A stretch of 64,000 nucleotides of DNA from Acheta domesticus (GCA_031308135.1 JAHLJT010008756.1:66266026-66330025), one strand, 5' to 3'. Positions 38,135 through 49,599 are shown, counted from the first letter of the stretch. Program-made: numbers and translations. Notes: generated by a model not told the origin, from the sequence alone.

Positions 38135-38374
38135 TCACCGGGCCTCTTCGGACCTGAGCACGCACTCGCAGGCCGTGTGGTTCTGGAACTGGTGCTCGAT
38201 GGAGCGTTTCTTCTGCGTGCCCACCACCGTCGCGTGGAAGTACAGCGTGACGGTCTCCACGTGTGGTTGACAGCGATGCTCCTGCGGGTTGGGCTTCATG
38301 CCACAGCAAGCCAAATCGTCACATCGGTGCAGCACCGTTTGGCGAGGATGCACTACTTCCATTGGGCCCACACC
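38135..38374 (-). CDS. Pvf: PDGF/VEGF-related factor (Pvf-like), exon 2: cystine-knot domain
   Basis: The exon follows an acceptor reading TTTCGCAG on the - strand and ends in TGA at 38137-38135. It encodes 79 residues in phase 0 with exon 1. The segment TVLHRCDDLACC, then HRCQP, then VTLYFHATVV, then FQNHTACECV matches the second part of the PDGF/VEGF domain (RC-x-CC, CxP, H-x-x-CxC). Six cysteines are visible. The position of the usual interchain cysteine before 'RC' is Gln (HPRQTVLHRC), and the first CxPR cysteine is not found in either exon. The family makes secreted dimeric ligands for PVR/VEGFR-type receptor tyrosine kinases. GC content is much higher than in the flanks. Confidence 0.8.
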   Translation of the reverse strand, partial: GVGPMEVVHPRQTVLHRCDDLACCGMKPNPQEHRCQPHVETVTLYFHATVVGTQKKRSIEHQFQNHTACECVLRSEEAR

Positions 38375-39143
38375 CTGCGAAACGGAGAAAAACAAGAGGT
38401 GAGACATTGTGTCAAAGGCAATTGCATTCATTGCGTAGTGGATTAATAAAACCGTGCGACTGAAATTCTTGAACGCTGATGGATTTTAAAGTAAACTAGA
38501 CCCATAAAGGAATACATTTGATAATATCAAAATGAAACCTTCAAATAATGTTGATAATGCATGTAGTATGGCTATGTGAAAATAGTAGAGCATGTTTTTA
38601 TTCATAATTAACTATTCAATGAAATTAAACTATAACGACATTCAACATTTTTAATGAACCAAAAATGAAAAAAAGATCAATCATATTTACGAACTGTTAG
38701 TAAACTGTACTTAAATATATTCTAATCATATCATTCCACGAAGTCATTCCGGTAAAAATGCTATGTTTTTCTACATCAGAAACATTTTTTCTCTGTAAAA
38801 ATTAACCAGTATTATTGTAAGATGAGAAATACAAATTATGTTAATTTTAAAATGATAATTTCCAAAGCGTTTAATTAAAAAAAAATTAAGACATTAATGA
38901 AGACAAATGTTGAAAAGGATAACTAACAAATAAAGTATTTGCGCGATAGACAAACATTCAATTCCTCGTAAAATGATAACCGATTAGAATGTTTTCTACG
39001 AAGCAAAATACGCAGAACAAATTACGAACAAACTCACAAAATGTAACGAAAAGTGAAAACAATATCAAAAAGTTATGAAAGATATGACTTGCCCGAACAA
39101 GTGCAGAACAAAGTGCCAGGTTGCGTACGGCCGTCATCCTCAC
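38375..39143 (-). other. Pvf: Intron of the Pvf-like gene (769 bp)
   Basis: The intron starts with GTGAGG and ends with CGCAG on the - strand, phase 0. It is AT-rich. I looked for an extra exon carrying the missing N-terminal cysteines and saw none. Confidence 0.65.
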
Positions 39144-39326
39144 CTGCAGTTCGTCTTTCACTTCAATAGCTCTGGGTTGCGGTCCTTTCTTCCACAGCGC
39201 CAGCACACGGTTGTAGTTCTCCCTGACCTTGTCCACACGTGAACTTGGCCTTGCCATCGCGTCCACCGCGATCAGCGCGAACAAGAGCAGACCCGCTGCG
39301 CCCAGTCCCGTTGTCCTCCGCGCCAT
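39144..39326 (-). CDS. Pvf: Pvf-like growth factor, exon 1: start codon and signal peptide
   Basis: The chosen ATG (39326-39324) has A at -3 and G at +4. It opens MARRTTGLGAAGLLLFALIA, a basic start followed by a hydrophobic core, with likely cleavage near VDA or AMA before RPSSRVDK. About 40 further residues lead to KDELQ and a GTGAGG donor in phase 0. An upstream in-frame ATG at 39350 would add eight residues in a weaker context. With exon 2 the protein has 140 residues, short for insect Pvf proteins, which often carry extra N- or C-terminal regions. The product is expected to be secreted. Confidence 0.75.
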
Positions 39327-39374
39327 CGTTGTCTGTTGTCTGTTGACCATGCGCACTCCTTGCCTTCACCGAGC

Positions 39375-39412
39375 CGTATGATCGGCGAGAGACCTGGCGC
39401 ATACTTATATCG
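39375..39412 (-). promoter_or_regulatory. TATA box plus initiator of the Pvf-like gene
   Basis: On the - strand ATATAAGTAT (39410-39401) is followed 30 bp later by TCATACG, whose A at 39379 is a good initiator position. The first T of TATAAG is at 39409, exactly 30 bp upstream. This gives a 5' UTR of about 52 nt before the ATG at 39326. GC-rich sequence continues upstream to about 39620. Confidence 0.6.
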
Positions 39413-40195
39413 GCAGCGGCAGCGAAGGCGACAGCCCTGCCCGGTGACGCACTCCCGACACTTGCGCATCGCGTGCCGTGCCCGCCGCCGCCTCCGCTGC
39501 CATGTCTGCTTCCCCTCCGCTCCGCCCCTCTTCCCCGCTCGTTTCCCGCTATTGGCTCCGTCTGTCGCAATCCCTCTCGAGTTTTCCTACGAGAGTCTGT
39601 CATCAGCGGAAGGGTACAATGGGCAGGAAGAGCGGTAGAGAACCTTCGTTGACGTTGGTTTAGCGCTCCGGCCCTCAGAATGTTTACGTTTGTTGTATTT
39701 TTAGCACTTAATCTACCTGGAAGAGTTACATGATCTTACCGGTTGCGAAGCAATATGAAACGAGTCTAAACTTGAAACTGATGCTCGCTGATCGTGCTAA
39801 ATGTCGCTGTCAACACTTCGTTCTGTTCCATTTCGTTTACAAAACACACCACTTCCCTCGTTTTTCGTTCTTCCTTTTCATTGCATTCCACTTTGCCTGT
39901 CTTTCCCTACCACTTCCCTTCTTAACGCTGGCTTCAGTTCCATCGGTTCCGGCGGACAAGGTCAATGGGATATGTAGATCATGATCTTGCGGTGACGTGA
40001 TAATGGTCACTAAAATCCTTAAAAAATCCTTAAAACAATTGTATTTATTTCTTGTACATGCAATACGCACCTGAAAAGCCTGACGGGATCACCTAAGGTA
40101 TGTAGTATGTAATGTTGTAGGCATCATTAAGGATCATCAGGAATTATAGCATTAGCTTTAGTATTCGCTCGTTCCTTTCATAGTACGCAAACACT
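39413..40195. other. GC-rich upstream region grading into AT-rich DNA
   Basis: 39413-39620 is CpG-rich and probably part of the Pvf-like gene's upstream control region; the frames there are shadows. The segment 39735-39985 is a diverged counterpart of 40730-40930: compare GAAACGAGTCTAAACTTGAA with GAAACGTGTCTGGACCTGAA. Confidence 0.4.
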
Positions 40196-40199
40196 TTAT

Positions 40200-40275
40200 G
40201 CTAGGGCCCGAGTGTTAACGCACGGGCCCGAAGGGCCTGGGCCCAAGGCCCTCAACAATAAAGGGCCCCCCCCAT
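40200..40275. repeat. GGGCCC-rich block, possible hAT-type element end
   Basis: GGGCCC occurs repeatedly (GCACGGGCCCGAAGGGCC, TGGGCCCAAGGCCCTC), followed by AAAGGGCCCCCCC. Such self-complementary GGCCC blocks are typical of termini of some hAT-type elements. No partner end or target duplication was found. Confidence 0.3.
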
Positions 40276-40279
40276 AATT

Positions 40280-42070
40280 GATAAAAAATATTTAATACTA
40301 TTTTTTTTCAGAAAATAAAATAAAAAACTTATAAAACATGTTGTGTATGATTAAATTATACGCAAAAATTGGCATAACGGAGAGATGTGTCGCGTATCAT
40401 CGGATAATATATTTAATACGGAATGTTGCTGGTTGACGCGTATCAATTTTAAACTGTACAATTCAATTGTCAAATTCAAAGTATTGTATTTTAGAAGGTA
40501 TGTTAATCCAGTGTATAATCTCCTACTTGCTCATTATTATCCGTTCACCTTCCTATTTTTTTCTTATCTTACCTTCTCGTTGCACACGCAACACCGTAAT
40601 TGATGAATTAAGATGGAACAAGTAGTTGAAGAACCTTTGCTGCCGAATCCAGAGTTCAACAGGAAGTATCTGTACTTTACACGTATTATTAGCATCTAAA
40701 ATACCTATTGGATGTGGTCAGCGGGTCTAACTTGTTGCACAGCAGCACGAAACGTGTCTGGACCTGAAACTCTTTCTTGCACCTTCCACTCCTAAGATTG
40801 CATATTCGGTTCTTCTCTTTTAATTTTATTTTGCTCTTTCCCTCTCACATTTTCTCCTTCGCTTCAGTCTCTTTGCTACCTGTACAGCCGTCTTCGAATG
40901 AGGCCAATGGAATGCAGAGTCAGAATGATTCAGCAGAAGCCTGACTTGTACTGAAATATTCAGGAAGTAACACAATTTAATCGCATAAAACTTGACGTAA
41001 TGTCACGTAATGCCCAGTATGCTGATATATGTTGCATTTAGTATTTTGCTTCTGAGTTCTGGGACCTAACTGCAAAATCTGTCATACAAATTCACACGAT
41101 TTTTAAGTTGCTTTCTTTTCTTTAGAACACATGTTGCAAGCGTCCTCTTCCATCTTCCCTGTGTATTAATTTACTTCCATTTATTCTTTCATTTCTTTCA
41201 CGTCACTCATTTGATTCTTCACTTTCTTCTCCAAAGCTTCCATGTTTTGTAATTCCTTCCCTTTATTATAAATTCACATAATAAAGAACCAACTGGTAGG
41301 AGGAGAACCAGGGCGAAATTTATACGTGACACACTGCTTCTCTCCCCGAAACTGAACACGACTCATTTAAATTAATGAATAACTAATGGCAACCGGTTTA
41401 TTTTATTTTTTAGAATGTATGTACTCCGTGCCTCTTTACACGTAACATCTGATGAGTTTTTATCAGATCGTGTGTTATTTACTAATATTCTTGCTGATAG
41501 GGTTAACAGAAAGTGTTCTAAGCATTACCACAGTATCGAAAACCCAAGAATAGCAGCCATATTGACGACAAGGACCGGTTTTCGTTTTTTTTACACTGGA
41601 GCGCTGAATCAGTATATGGATTTTCCACCTGTTGAAATTTCCCGAGTGATTCTAGAAGTTCCGTTTGTAATTTGCAGATAGAAAAATTGAATCTGATATG
41701 CTAACACATGACTCTAAAATGACTTACCATTTTAAGAATGTGACAGAATATTGCCAACATTCATCCGCAAATAACTACTTATCACAAGAATCAATCTGGC
41801 ATTCATCAATATGGCACTTTCGAAAAAAATATCGTTTCATTAACAGTTTCGCCTTCTAATAATATCCCGTGGACCTCACAGTTACGAAATATACAAATAT
41901 ACAAGCAAATCTGTCCCCCTTTGCGATTTGAATGTAAACCCTTCTAAGTCTCAATCTTATCTTTTTCTTCGCTTCTTTTTCTTCTTCAGGATTGTCCAAG
42001 TCTGAAATAAACCTGTGAAAACATTCCTTTCTTAGAAAACTTTCTGAAAAAAAAATTTCGTATTATTATA
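40280..42070. other. Intergenic DNA without supported genes
   Basis: Open frames at 40385 and 41415 (+, 88 codons) have no recognised motif or splice context. The diverged repeat partner of 39735-39985 lies at 40730-40930. Confidence 0.4.
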
Positions 42071-42075
42071 ATTAT

Positions 42076-42077
42076 TT

Positions 42078-42121
<44 letters not shown>

Positions 42122-42209
42122 TATACCGGTATATAAATATAAATACCGGTATATAAATATAAAATAAGTATATAAATACCGGTATAGTTCACAATTTTAT
42201 AAAATTGTG
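42076..42209. repeat. (TA)n microsatellite with ACCGGT-centred units and a 20-bp palindrome
   Basis: A (TA)n run of about 35 bp leads into repeated ATACCGGTATATAAATA units (near 42125, 42145 and 42175). The block ends in a perfect palindrome CACAATTTTATAAAATTGTG at 42190-42209. Confidence 0.85.
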
Positions 42210-43300
42210 AAAAAGCAAAGGCTCTTTCAAGCCTGCGAAATGACTCATTCATTTTTCATCCTCGAAGAAAATAATACATTTTATGGAACATTTACATTGA
42301 AATAACTAATAGTTACATTTACAAGGAATGTGATCATACGTTCCTTCAGCATGTAGTTTGCTTTCACTTTCGCTTGATTACGGGGTTTCGTTTCTTATTT
42401 ATTTATTGGTATATAAATACTCCGTTTTTCAATATAGAGCAATTTAATGGTTGAAACTGCGCTCTCACGGAGTAAGGCGTTTTCACGTTTGTGTAAGGTT
42501 TGGGAAGAAACTTGTTTCTCTAACTCAATGATCTCAGGTTTAGAAGTCGTGTGTGTAGACCATCTAGTGAGAGACATTGTTATTAAAGGTGAAGAACCAG
42601 TGCTAAGTAATGTTCTAGTGTGTGGGTAAGTAAGATATTTTCGGTGAAGATTTAATGACGTCTTCAACTGGAAAAGCGAAGTTCATATATGAACTCCTGC
42701 ATTGAAAATAGAAAGATTTGGAATTTTCTTAGATTTTATTTGATATAAAAAATTGTGTACAAATGAGGGCAATACATTTTCGAAAATAATACATGACCAT
42801 GGAAATGGAAACTCTTCAATCTTTTAATTATGACGACAATGTTATTTACATTCATTATAAATGTACAATGGCTCTGTGCTGTGGCATTGTCTTTAGAAAG
42901 TTTAGAAGATTTATTTGTATTATTCATTGCATTTCTTTCATCTTAATTGCCTTAGTCTAATATTTAACATGACGCTCAATAGCTAAGCAGCTTTTGCTGC
43001 TTCAGGCTACCAGTAATTCACTTAATAATAATCCACAAATTTTTCGGAGAATGTGAACGTCTAGACTCGTTTCGTCAACTTGTATTCAAAGTTATTTATA
43101 CCCACGAGCTTTGTCGTTATTAATTTTTTTTTATTTTATCCTCCCTGCCTACGTTATCTTTTGACATCTTGTTGCATCATTTAACAGTTTTTTTCTCCCT
43201 TCCATCATTTCCATTTATTTCCTTTATTTGTTTGGCAGTTGCTTTCCCCTCTCGTCTTATTTGCCAGTGGGATTTTTTGTTATTGCGTACGTCGTATTAT
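42210..43300. other. AT-rich intergenic DNA
   Basis: No supported gene was seen. The overlapping frames at 42395-42667 (-) and 42447-42629 (+) cover the same bases, with nothing to favour either. Confidence 0.4.
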
Positions 43301-43309
43301 TTTTACTCG

Positions 43310-43650
43310 TGTTGCTCACGCGGGATATCTTCCGGAGAGGCGCGTGGCGCTGTCGGCGGTGGGCGTGAATGGAGTTGTCTTCCGGCGCGGCGCGGGGCGT
43401 CGTGCGCGGTGCGGGGCGGGGAGCACCGGCCTTGGGGGCGGCTACGCCAGCCGCCGCCTGGTGGACATCCGGAGGCGGTTGACGCATGCTGGCACGCGGA
43501 GGGGAATGCCTCGCGTCGCGCCGCCCACGCACTGCCCGCGCCCAGCCCAGCCCAGCCCAGTGCAGCTGCAATGGCGGCGAGGGTGGTGAGACTCCTGGTG
43601 CTGGACGGTGGTGGTGTCTTGGGTGACGCATGTCGTAGTATTGATCTAGG
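43310..43650. promoter_or_regulatory. CpG-rich island
   Basis: The stretch is very rich in CG dinucleotides (GGCGCGGCGCGGGGCGTCGT) within an AT-rich window and contains a short CCCAG tandem run near 43540-43560. It is open in several frames on both strands, so coding capacity cannot be judged. It may be a promoter or first-exon region of an unseen gene, or part of the adjacent minisatellite locus. Confidence 0.3.
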
Positions 43651-43729
43651 AAAGCGAAGTTAAGTGGTTGTGATTACTGGTTGGCGGTTTGAGTTCGTAT
43701 GGCATGTAAAATTGGGGTGAGCAGGAGCG

Positions 43730-44205
43730 GATGGGGGTTGGGCGGAGGGCTGATTGCAGGACGGGGCAGGGTGGAGGACGGGGCGGGGTGGTGGGCGGTG
43801 CGGGGTGGGGTGGTGGGCGGTGCGGGGTGGGGTGGTGGGCGGTGCGGGGTGGGGTGGTGGGCGGTGCGGGGTGGGGTGAGGGGAGGGGCGGGGTGGGGTG
43901 GTGGGAGGGGCGGGGTGGGGTGGTGGGCGCTGCAGGGTGGGGTGGTGGGAGGGGCGGGGTGGGGTGGTGGGAGGGGCGGGGTGGTGGGCGGGGCAAGGCG
44001 CGGGTGGAGCGGGGGTGGGCGGGGCGGGGTGGGGTGGGGTGGTGGGAGGGGCGGGGTGGTGGGCGGGGCAAGGTGCGGGCGGGGCGGAGGTGGGCGGGGC
44101 CGAGTGGTGGGCGGGGCAAGGGGGTGGGCGGGGTAAGGTGCGGGTGGAGCGGGGGTGGGCAGGGCCGGGTGGTGGGCGGGGCCGGGTAAGACGGGGGGCG
44201 GGGCG
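43730..44205. repeat. G-rich minisatellite, GGGGTGGTGGGCGGTGC-type units
   Basis: About 475 bp consist of imperfect tandem 15- to 35-bp units of GGGGCGGGGTGGTGGG type. The + strand is nearly all G with few A or C, giving dense runs of three or more G. The Pro-rich frames on the - strand and Gly-rich frames on the + strand are low-complexity translations. Confidence 0.9.
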
Positions 44206-44339
44206 GGTCCAAGTCACGGCGGCAGCTATGACGTGAGCAGAGGAACGCGACCAGTTATGTCGCGCGGTGACGGTCAAGAGGTGACGACGGAATGGTGACG
44301 TGGAGCAGAGGTGATGGGCGGCGGCTGGCGTAACCGCGC

Positions 44340-45500
44340 GCTCGCGTTGTTCCGTTGTTGACGCGCCGCAAGGAACATTGTTTTAGTTTCGATTCCTGAA
44401 GTTTTCGAAAATAGTTGAAATTGGTGTAGAATGTCTTTTGGAAAATTTGACGTAGTCTTATATCACATTCGGGGCGGATGGCGTTTATAAAAGGAAAAAG
44501 CATTTTCGTCCACATTTCGACCAGCTTTCGACCAGCAAACATTGGGCATCTGGAGGCGAGATAGAAATAAAGACCATTCTGCCCTCAGCTGACTGACACA
44601 TGCCACCATTGCCACTGCGAACATCACTGCTACCTCCAAAGCCATTTCCAACTCCGCCTCCGCCTCTCCACCAAAAACTAATCTACCCGGCTTTTTTGAT
44701 GAATCGATTATATTGTACTAGTTGAATGTGGCGTCGCCGACGCTTTAAAGTGTTTTAAAAGTATATTCATATGTTGAAAATTTCTTACTTCATTTATTTC
44801 ATGCCTAGATTTGTTCAACTATGTTCTTACATGCAGCTGTTAATGTGATACTTCCGTTCAAAAATTTTCAACACCCAATGGCCTTCTATATTACCTCCAA
44901 ACTGGATGTGAACTCGTAATATTACAATTTCAAAATTGTAATCGCCGTAAAAAATACTTGCAGGTACATGAATGATGCGAATAGTTAGAACTTAGTACAG
45001 CTATGTTTTGTACATTTTGTTTTCAAATATGAACATAAATTATTATCTGTAAGCTGTTGTTCTGCGTTATTCTCTAATGCTAATATACGATCATTCTCAA
45101 TTAGTTCGGAAAGTCTGACACAAATTTTTCTACAACTACATTTGATTCCCCTGAGTTGCATATTTGCACTTCCATATTTTTGTCCTCTGTTTTAAGATTT
45201 TAAAACTCCACAAAGTCAGTCTAATTTGTGTTATGAAGGCGAATTCTCACATGTCTAGAATGGTGTCTCAGGACACGTCATAAGTCTCGAATGATGCACG
45301 GGAAATGGTTTAGCCGTGAGTGATGGAATTGCACATTCGGACACCCGAACATCCGCACACTCAAGAGTTACTCAAATACTGTGTAAGGATAATGTTTCCG
45401 TAACTGCTGTAACTTATCAAACGATGATCTATTTTTATGTAATATAGATTATTACTATTATGATACTTGCCGTACCAGAGTTTTATCTAGAAAGTGTTTG
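44340..45500. other. Intergenic DNA
   Basis: The - strand frame 44651-44463 begins with a hydrophobic stretch (VAVMFAVAMVACVSQ) but lacks a donor or homology. The rest is AT-rich and featureless. Confidence 0.35.
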
Positions 45501-45508
45501 GTGGCGTG

Positions 45509-45510
<2 letters not shown>

Positions 45511-45554
<44 letters not shown>
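45511..45554. repeat. (GT)n microsatellite
   Basis: More than twenty GT units run almost without interruption. Confidence 0.95.
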
Positions 45555-45555
<1 letters not shown>

Positions 45556-45559
45556 TGTA

Positions 45560-47330
45560 CGTGTGTTGTGACAATTTCAAATGAGACCCTCTCTCCCCTA
45601 TAGTGAAGTAGCGAAAGTAAATCTGAGGGCCAATGTTTTAATTAGGGATGTAACGAGACATTGAGAGAGTGCAAGATTAGATTTCAGACAATCCGAAATT
45701 GATGATGATGAATTGGTAATGATTACATATAATAAAATTCACGCTATTTAATAAAATTGATCCATTTTCCAACAATATTAAGTGACAGCTCACTGTTATC
45801 AATTGTAACGTCAGACATTCTTCAAATTTTGGGAAAATGTCGTCATCATCCGAAGAGAAGAACTTCATAATTTCCCGCCCTATGCATTTGTATCTTTGAA
45901 GTATCTGCATTCTTTGTCATTGAATTCACGCAGAGCAGTTCAGTCAGCTGAATGATTTAGTTAACGTTGATTTAACGAAGGCAAAACACCCATTGGTGAT
46001 CAATTAAGAAGATCTCGTAATTAAGAAAAGATTTCACATCTTTTTTCCTTTTCTTTATCTTAAAGGGAAGGTTATATTTTGAAATATACCCTAGGCTCCG
46101 ACTGCTCTTATCATCCGGAGGATCATTTGCGATTGGCAAGCATTGAGGAAATCGAATATTTCCTTTGGAATGACTGTCTTGATAAGTGGGGATTTCACTT
46201 CTGTTGCGTCTTGGTACTGAATGGCATGACGGATATGCTGAGGATGTTGTGCAAATATTTACTCTGGTGCAAAAATAGACATGTGAAGTCACGGTGATGC
46301 AATTTCACGAGATGTTTTGGAAATGAAGAATACTTTTTGCGAAGTTGGGGGAAGAATATGTGGAAAAGCAGCGTCCTTGGCTCACTCTAGAATTATAAGC
46401 CAATCGTTTTTATTTTTAACTACGAAACAAAAAGCAGAGAAACCTGAATGTCTATCCTCTTTCATGACCAAGTCTTCAGTCTTTGATTTTGCGCATTTCT
46501 TCATTTCCTATGATGACATTATCCGTACACCGTTTTCTCACCTGATAGATTTCTCTGACATGAAATCATAGCCAGTTTGCACTTTCATTGCTTTCCAATT
46601 TTTATCTCGGAGTTTGGCGTGGTAATACCTTCATATTTCTTGTGAATGAATAAAAATACACATTCTCGTATGGCTATTTTTTCATGGTTCCCTACAAACA
46701 ATTTAAGCATTTGTGAAAACGTTCCAGGTTTTACTATTTTCTCTACATTTACTGTTAATCACTTAAAAGATTAAGATGAAACTCACACCCAGCACCAAAC
46801 ACTAACACCCAACACTAATTATGTGAAAAGAGACGTATTGTACTGAAGTGAAATTTCTTTATGTTTTAAAATTTGTTATATGTAAACATTATTCCACTTT
46901 TGTACGTTTTTAACATACGCCTTCAAATGAAGATTAATAGTTCTGATTATAGGTTGTGCAAGAACGATTTGGAATGATGTAACTAAACCCGACTGAGCAG
47001 AGTTTCTTGAGGTAAAGAAGTTTGTCATATCCTGCTAACAGGACCAAATATAAAGGAATGAAAAAAATATGACAGTGTCTGAGGTATCGTACTTCAGCCT
47101 TTATCCAATTATTATTTTCGTTCAACTTTTTGGGTTATGAATCGTGAAAAGACACATCCTCAAAATGCGTGGAAACTCTAGTAGTACAGTAATGCCCATT
47201 AAAAATAATATGGAAGTTTGGTGCCAAATCGATGTTGATAACATCTTGAATTTTAGGTTTTCGATAAAAAAGGTACTGAAGAGCTAATGCGAGAATTGTG
47301 ACCTCCTTTGTATAATCACTCAGGATTACC
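45560..47330. other. Intergenic DNA
   Basis: Open frames around 45972-46297 overlap on opposite strands and are not recognisable. No repeat or RNA signal was seen. Confidence 0.35.
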
Positions 47331-47331
<1 letters not shown>

Positions 47332-47366
<35 letters not shown>

Positions 47367-47392
47367 GTTGTTGTTGTTGTTGTTGTTGTTGT
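47332..47392. repeat. Compound (ATT)n-(GTT)n microsatellite
   Basis: About eleven ATT units change into about nine GTT units. Confidence 0.95.
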
Positions 47393-47399
47393 AGTTTTG

Positions 47400-49190
47400 T
47401 GTTTGTTTTAGAGTTGATTATGGTTTCCGGGCATTCTTGTAGGAATGCTCGTTTAGCTATGCATTATTACACTTGAAAACTCCTCGGTTATGAAGTCAGG
47501 ACAACGAGAGTTCCTTAGTGACAACGCAAAGAAAACCAATGCCAAAGACGAGATATATTCAGACCTCACTCACTACGCTCTCTGCACACCCGGTTGATTT
47601 TTAAAACACCTTCGGCAGTATGTGGACGTAGTCCATGACCCCCGAATTATATTAAGCTGCCGATGAGTCAATAGATGCTTGCTAGTCGATCGAAGTAGAA
47701 AGTCTGTCTTGGACGACACTCGATCTTCGAATCTCTGGAAGGGTAGAGTGCGACCATAATCATCCTTGGACTCTAGCTTTGTGCAAACTCGCATGCCAAA
47801 AATGGGTGTGGTTTTCTTTGAATCGAGGAGTCTGGAAAATCCTTGGAGAGGCTTTAATTCGGAGTCTGCTCTCGAATTGCTTCTAGGAATGGAACGCTGC
47901 ATTTGAGGCTCACAATGGGGAAATCACTAGCTTAGCTATCATAAAAATGGTACTACAAATGAAATACAGTAAATGTTTTGTCATCAATATGTGATGTTCT
48001 AATGTATGATATATTATGTTGTAATGTGTTATGTACATGAAATCTAATACGTGTAAACATAAGCACAGACTCCAAAGTATTCATAGCAATAGCTTCTTCA
48101 AACATTCTGCTCTCAACTTATTTTCGTGCAATCCGAAGCCTCTGAAGAATTTAATAACAAACCTTTTTTCTATTACGAATGTTGATCATTTGTATTCATC
48201 TAATGTAACTAACGAGATTGAAAGTCCTTGAAAAATGTGTTAGTACTTTAGTTTTATTAAACAATTCAAGTTTCATTAACAAACCAATAAAAACAGCAAT
48301 ATGTAAAAAATTGAAAAGCAACATCAGAACATTTGTATCTATATACAATCTATTTGTCAGAATCGCTAGCCTATTTGAAGTGAGTTTAACGCATTTTACG
48401 AAAATATCGGTGGTAAATTTAAAAGATTATTTTTAGATCAAAGATTATTTTTAGATCATTAGCAGAGAGGGGAACTTCTATAATCATGCGAATTGCTATT
48501 TTGCCAGATAGTGTACGAGTTGAACAATTATTGTTAACAATTATTGTTAAAAAACGCACTGTTAAACTTTACACTATTTAACATGCACTATTAAATTTAT
48601 TTAAATACGGAGTGTAATTAAAATTTTATATTGGGGAGACTTTTTTCGACATTTTCAAATTGTATTTGGGGGCGACGAATGAAACATAGCAGTCAAAGCC
48701 ATGGTATACATTCGTATTTTGAGATTTAGGGTACCAGATCACTTCCTGGGTACGCGATTGGCCTCGCCAAACAGTTCATAATACTTATTTCATGGAATTC
48801 TTCACTACTTACCACACGTTTTCTGTCCTTAACTATATTGTATAGGCGATTCATTTATGGTAATTGAGTGTTCATGGTTATCGAAACCTGTCGCAACAAC
48901 GTCCGTTGTAAAGGATCTAGAAGTCAGAAGCCGTCGTTAGCGGATTTGTAAACACTAATTTTCCAACCGTGCTTGTCACAGGCAACAGCGCGTAAGTCGT
49001 AAACCTACCCTGCTCAGTGGCTTCTGCCAATTAGTGAAGGTCGAGGTCGCCCCCGGGAGGAGGAAAAAGGACACGCGGAGAGGAACTCGTAAACAAGCTC
49101 CCTTACTCGAATTCCGAGGGGATTCCATTCCTTTGTGGAAGGAATATCTTTTTAGGTAAACCTCCTGGAGGGTCTACTTTCACCCGCGTC
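47400..49190. other. Intergenic DNA
   Basis: The - strand frame 47902-47573 (109 codons) has no recognised motif. A 19-bp tandem duplication (AAAGATTATTTTTAGATCA, twice) lies at 48422-48459. AATTATTGTTAA is repeated near 48530. Confidence 0.35.
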
Positions 49191-49207
49191 GTTTTCTAAA
49201 CGGCCGT

Positions 49208-49594
49208 TTATGCAACACCCACGAAACGGGCGAAGGCGTTGAGCTGGCGCCAGGTCACCGCCGCCAGCCAGCCTCGGCGGTGGGTGGCGGCGCGGGAGGG
49301 GGCGGTTGGGTTGTGCTGAGAAACCTGCGCGTCATGCTTGAATGTGTGTAGGAGGCGCGGCATTGAAATGCCTTCTGCTGAAGGTTGTTTAAAGTGGTAC
49401 GTCGGAAACCCGTGAGGTAAGAGAGATTCAGTGAAAGATTTGTGTGTCGTATGCAGGTGCTTGTATGAAAATACCTTCCGGTAATCCCCCTCGCGTGCAT
49501 TGTTTCTTGGTATGAACCCAAACGTACAGAATGCACTACACATTATGCAATGCCAGTCTCCCCCAGATGTTGACGTGGACTCATCATTGAACAT
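49208..49594 (-). other. 128-codon open frame in a GC-richer patch, unidentified
   Basis: The - strand is open from an ATG at 49594 to a stop at 49208, ending AVTWRQLNAFARFVGVA. The 3' half is GC-rich, unlike its surroundings. Composition is mixed, with several Cys and His but no clear domain. It may be a chance frame or part of a decayed element or exon. Confidence 0.2.
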
Positions 49595-49599
49595 TACGG

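Noticed and set aside
38063..38463. Open frames on the + strand and another - strand frame over Pvf exon 2
   Set aside because: They are shadows of the cystine-knot exon in other frames.
39163..39663. Frames of 60-146 codons on both strands around Pvf exon 1
   Set aside because: They are GC-rich shadows of exon 1, its 5' UTR and the upstream region.
43646..44277. Long Pro-rich frames on the - strand (188 and 205 codons) and Gly-rich frames on the + strand
   Set aside because: They are translations of the G-rich minisatellite, open in several frames at once, with no domain or splice evidence.
44463..44651. 62-codon - strand frame with a signal-peptide-like start
   Set aside because: There is no donor site, no downstream domain and no promoter signal, so a hydrophobic start alone is weak.
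47573..47902. 109-codon - strand frame
   Set aside because: No recognised motif, start context or neighbouring exon supports it.
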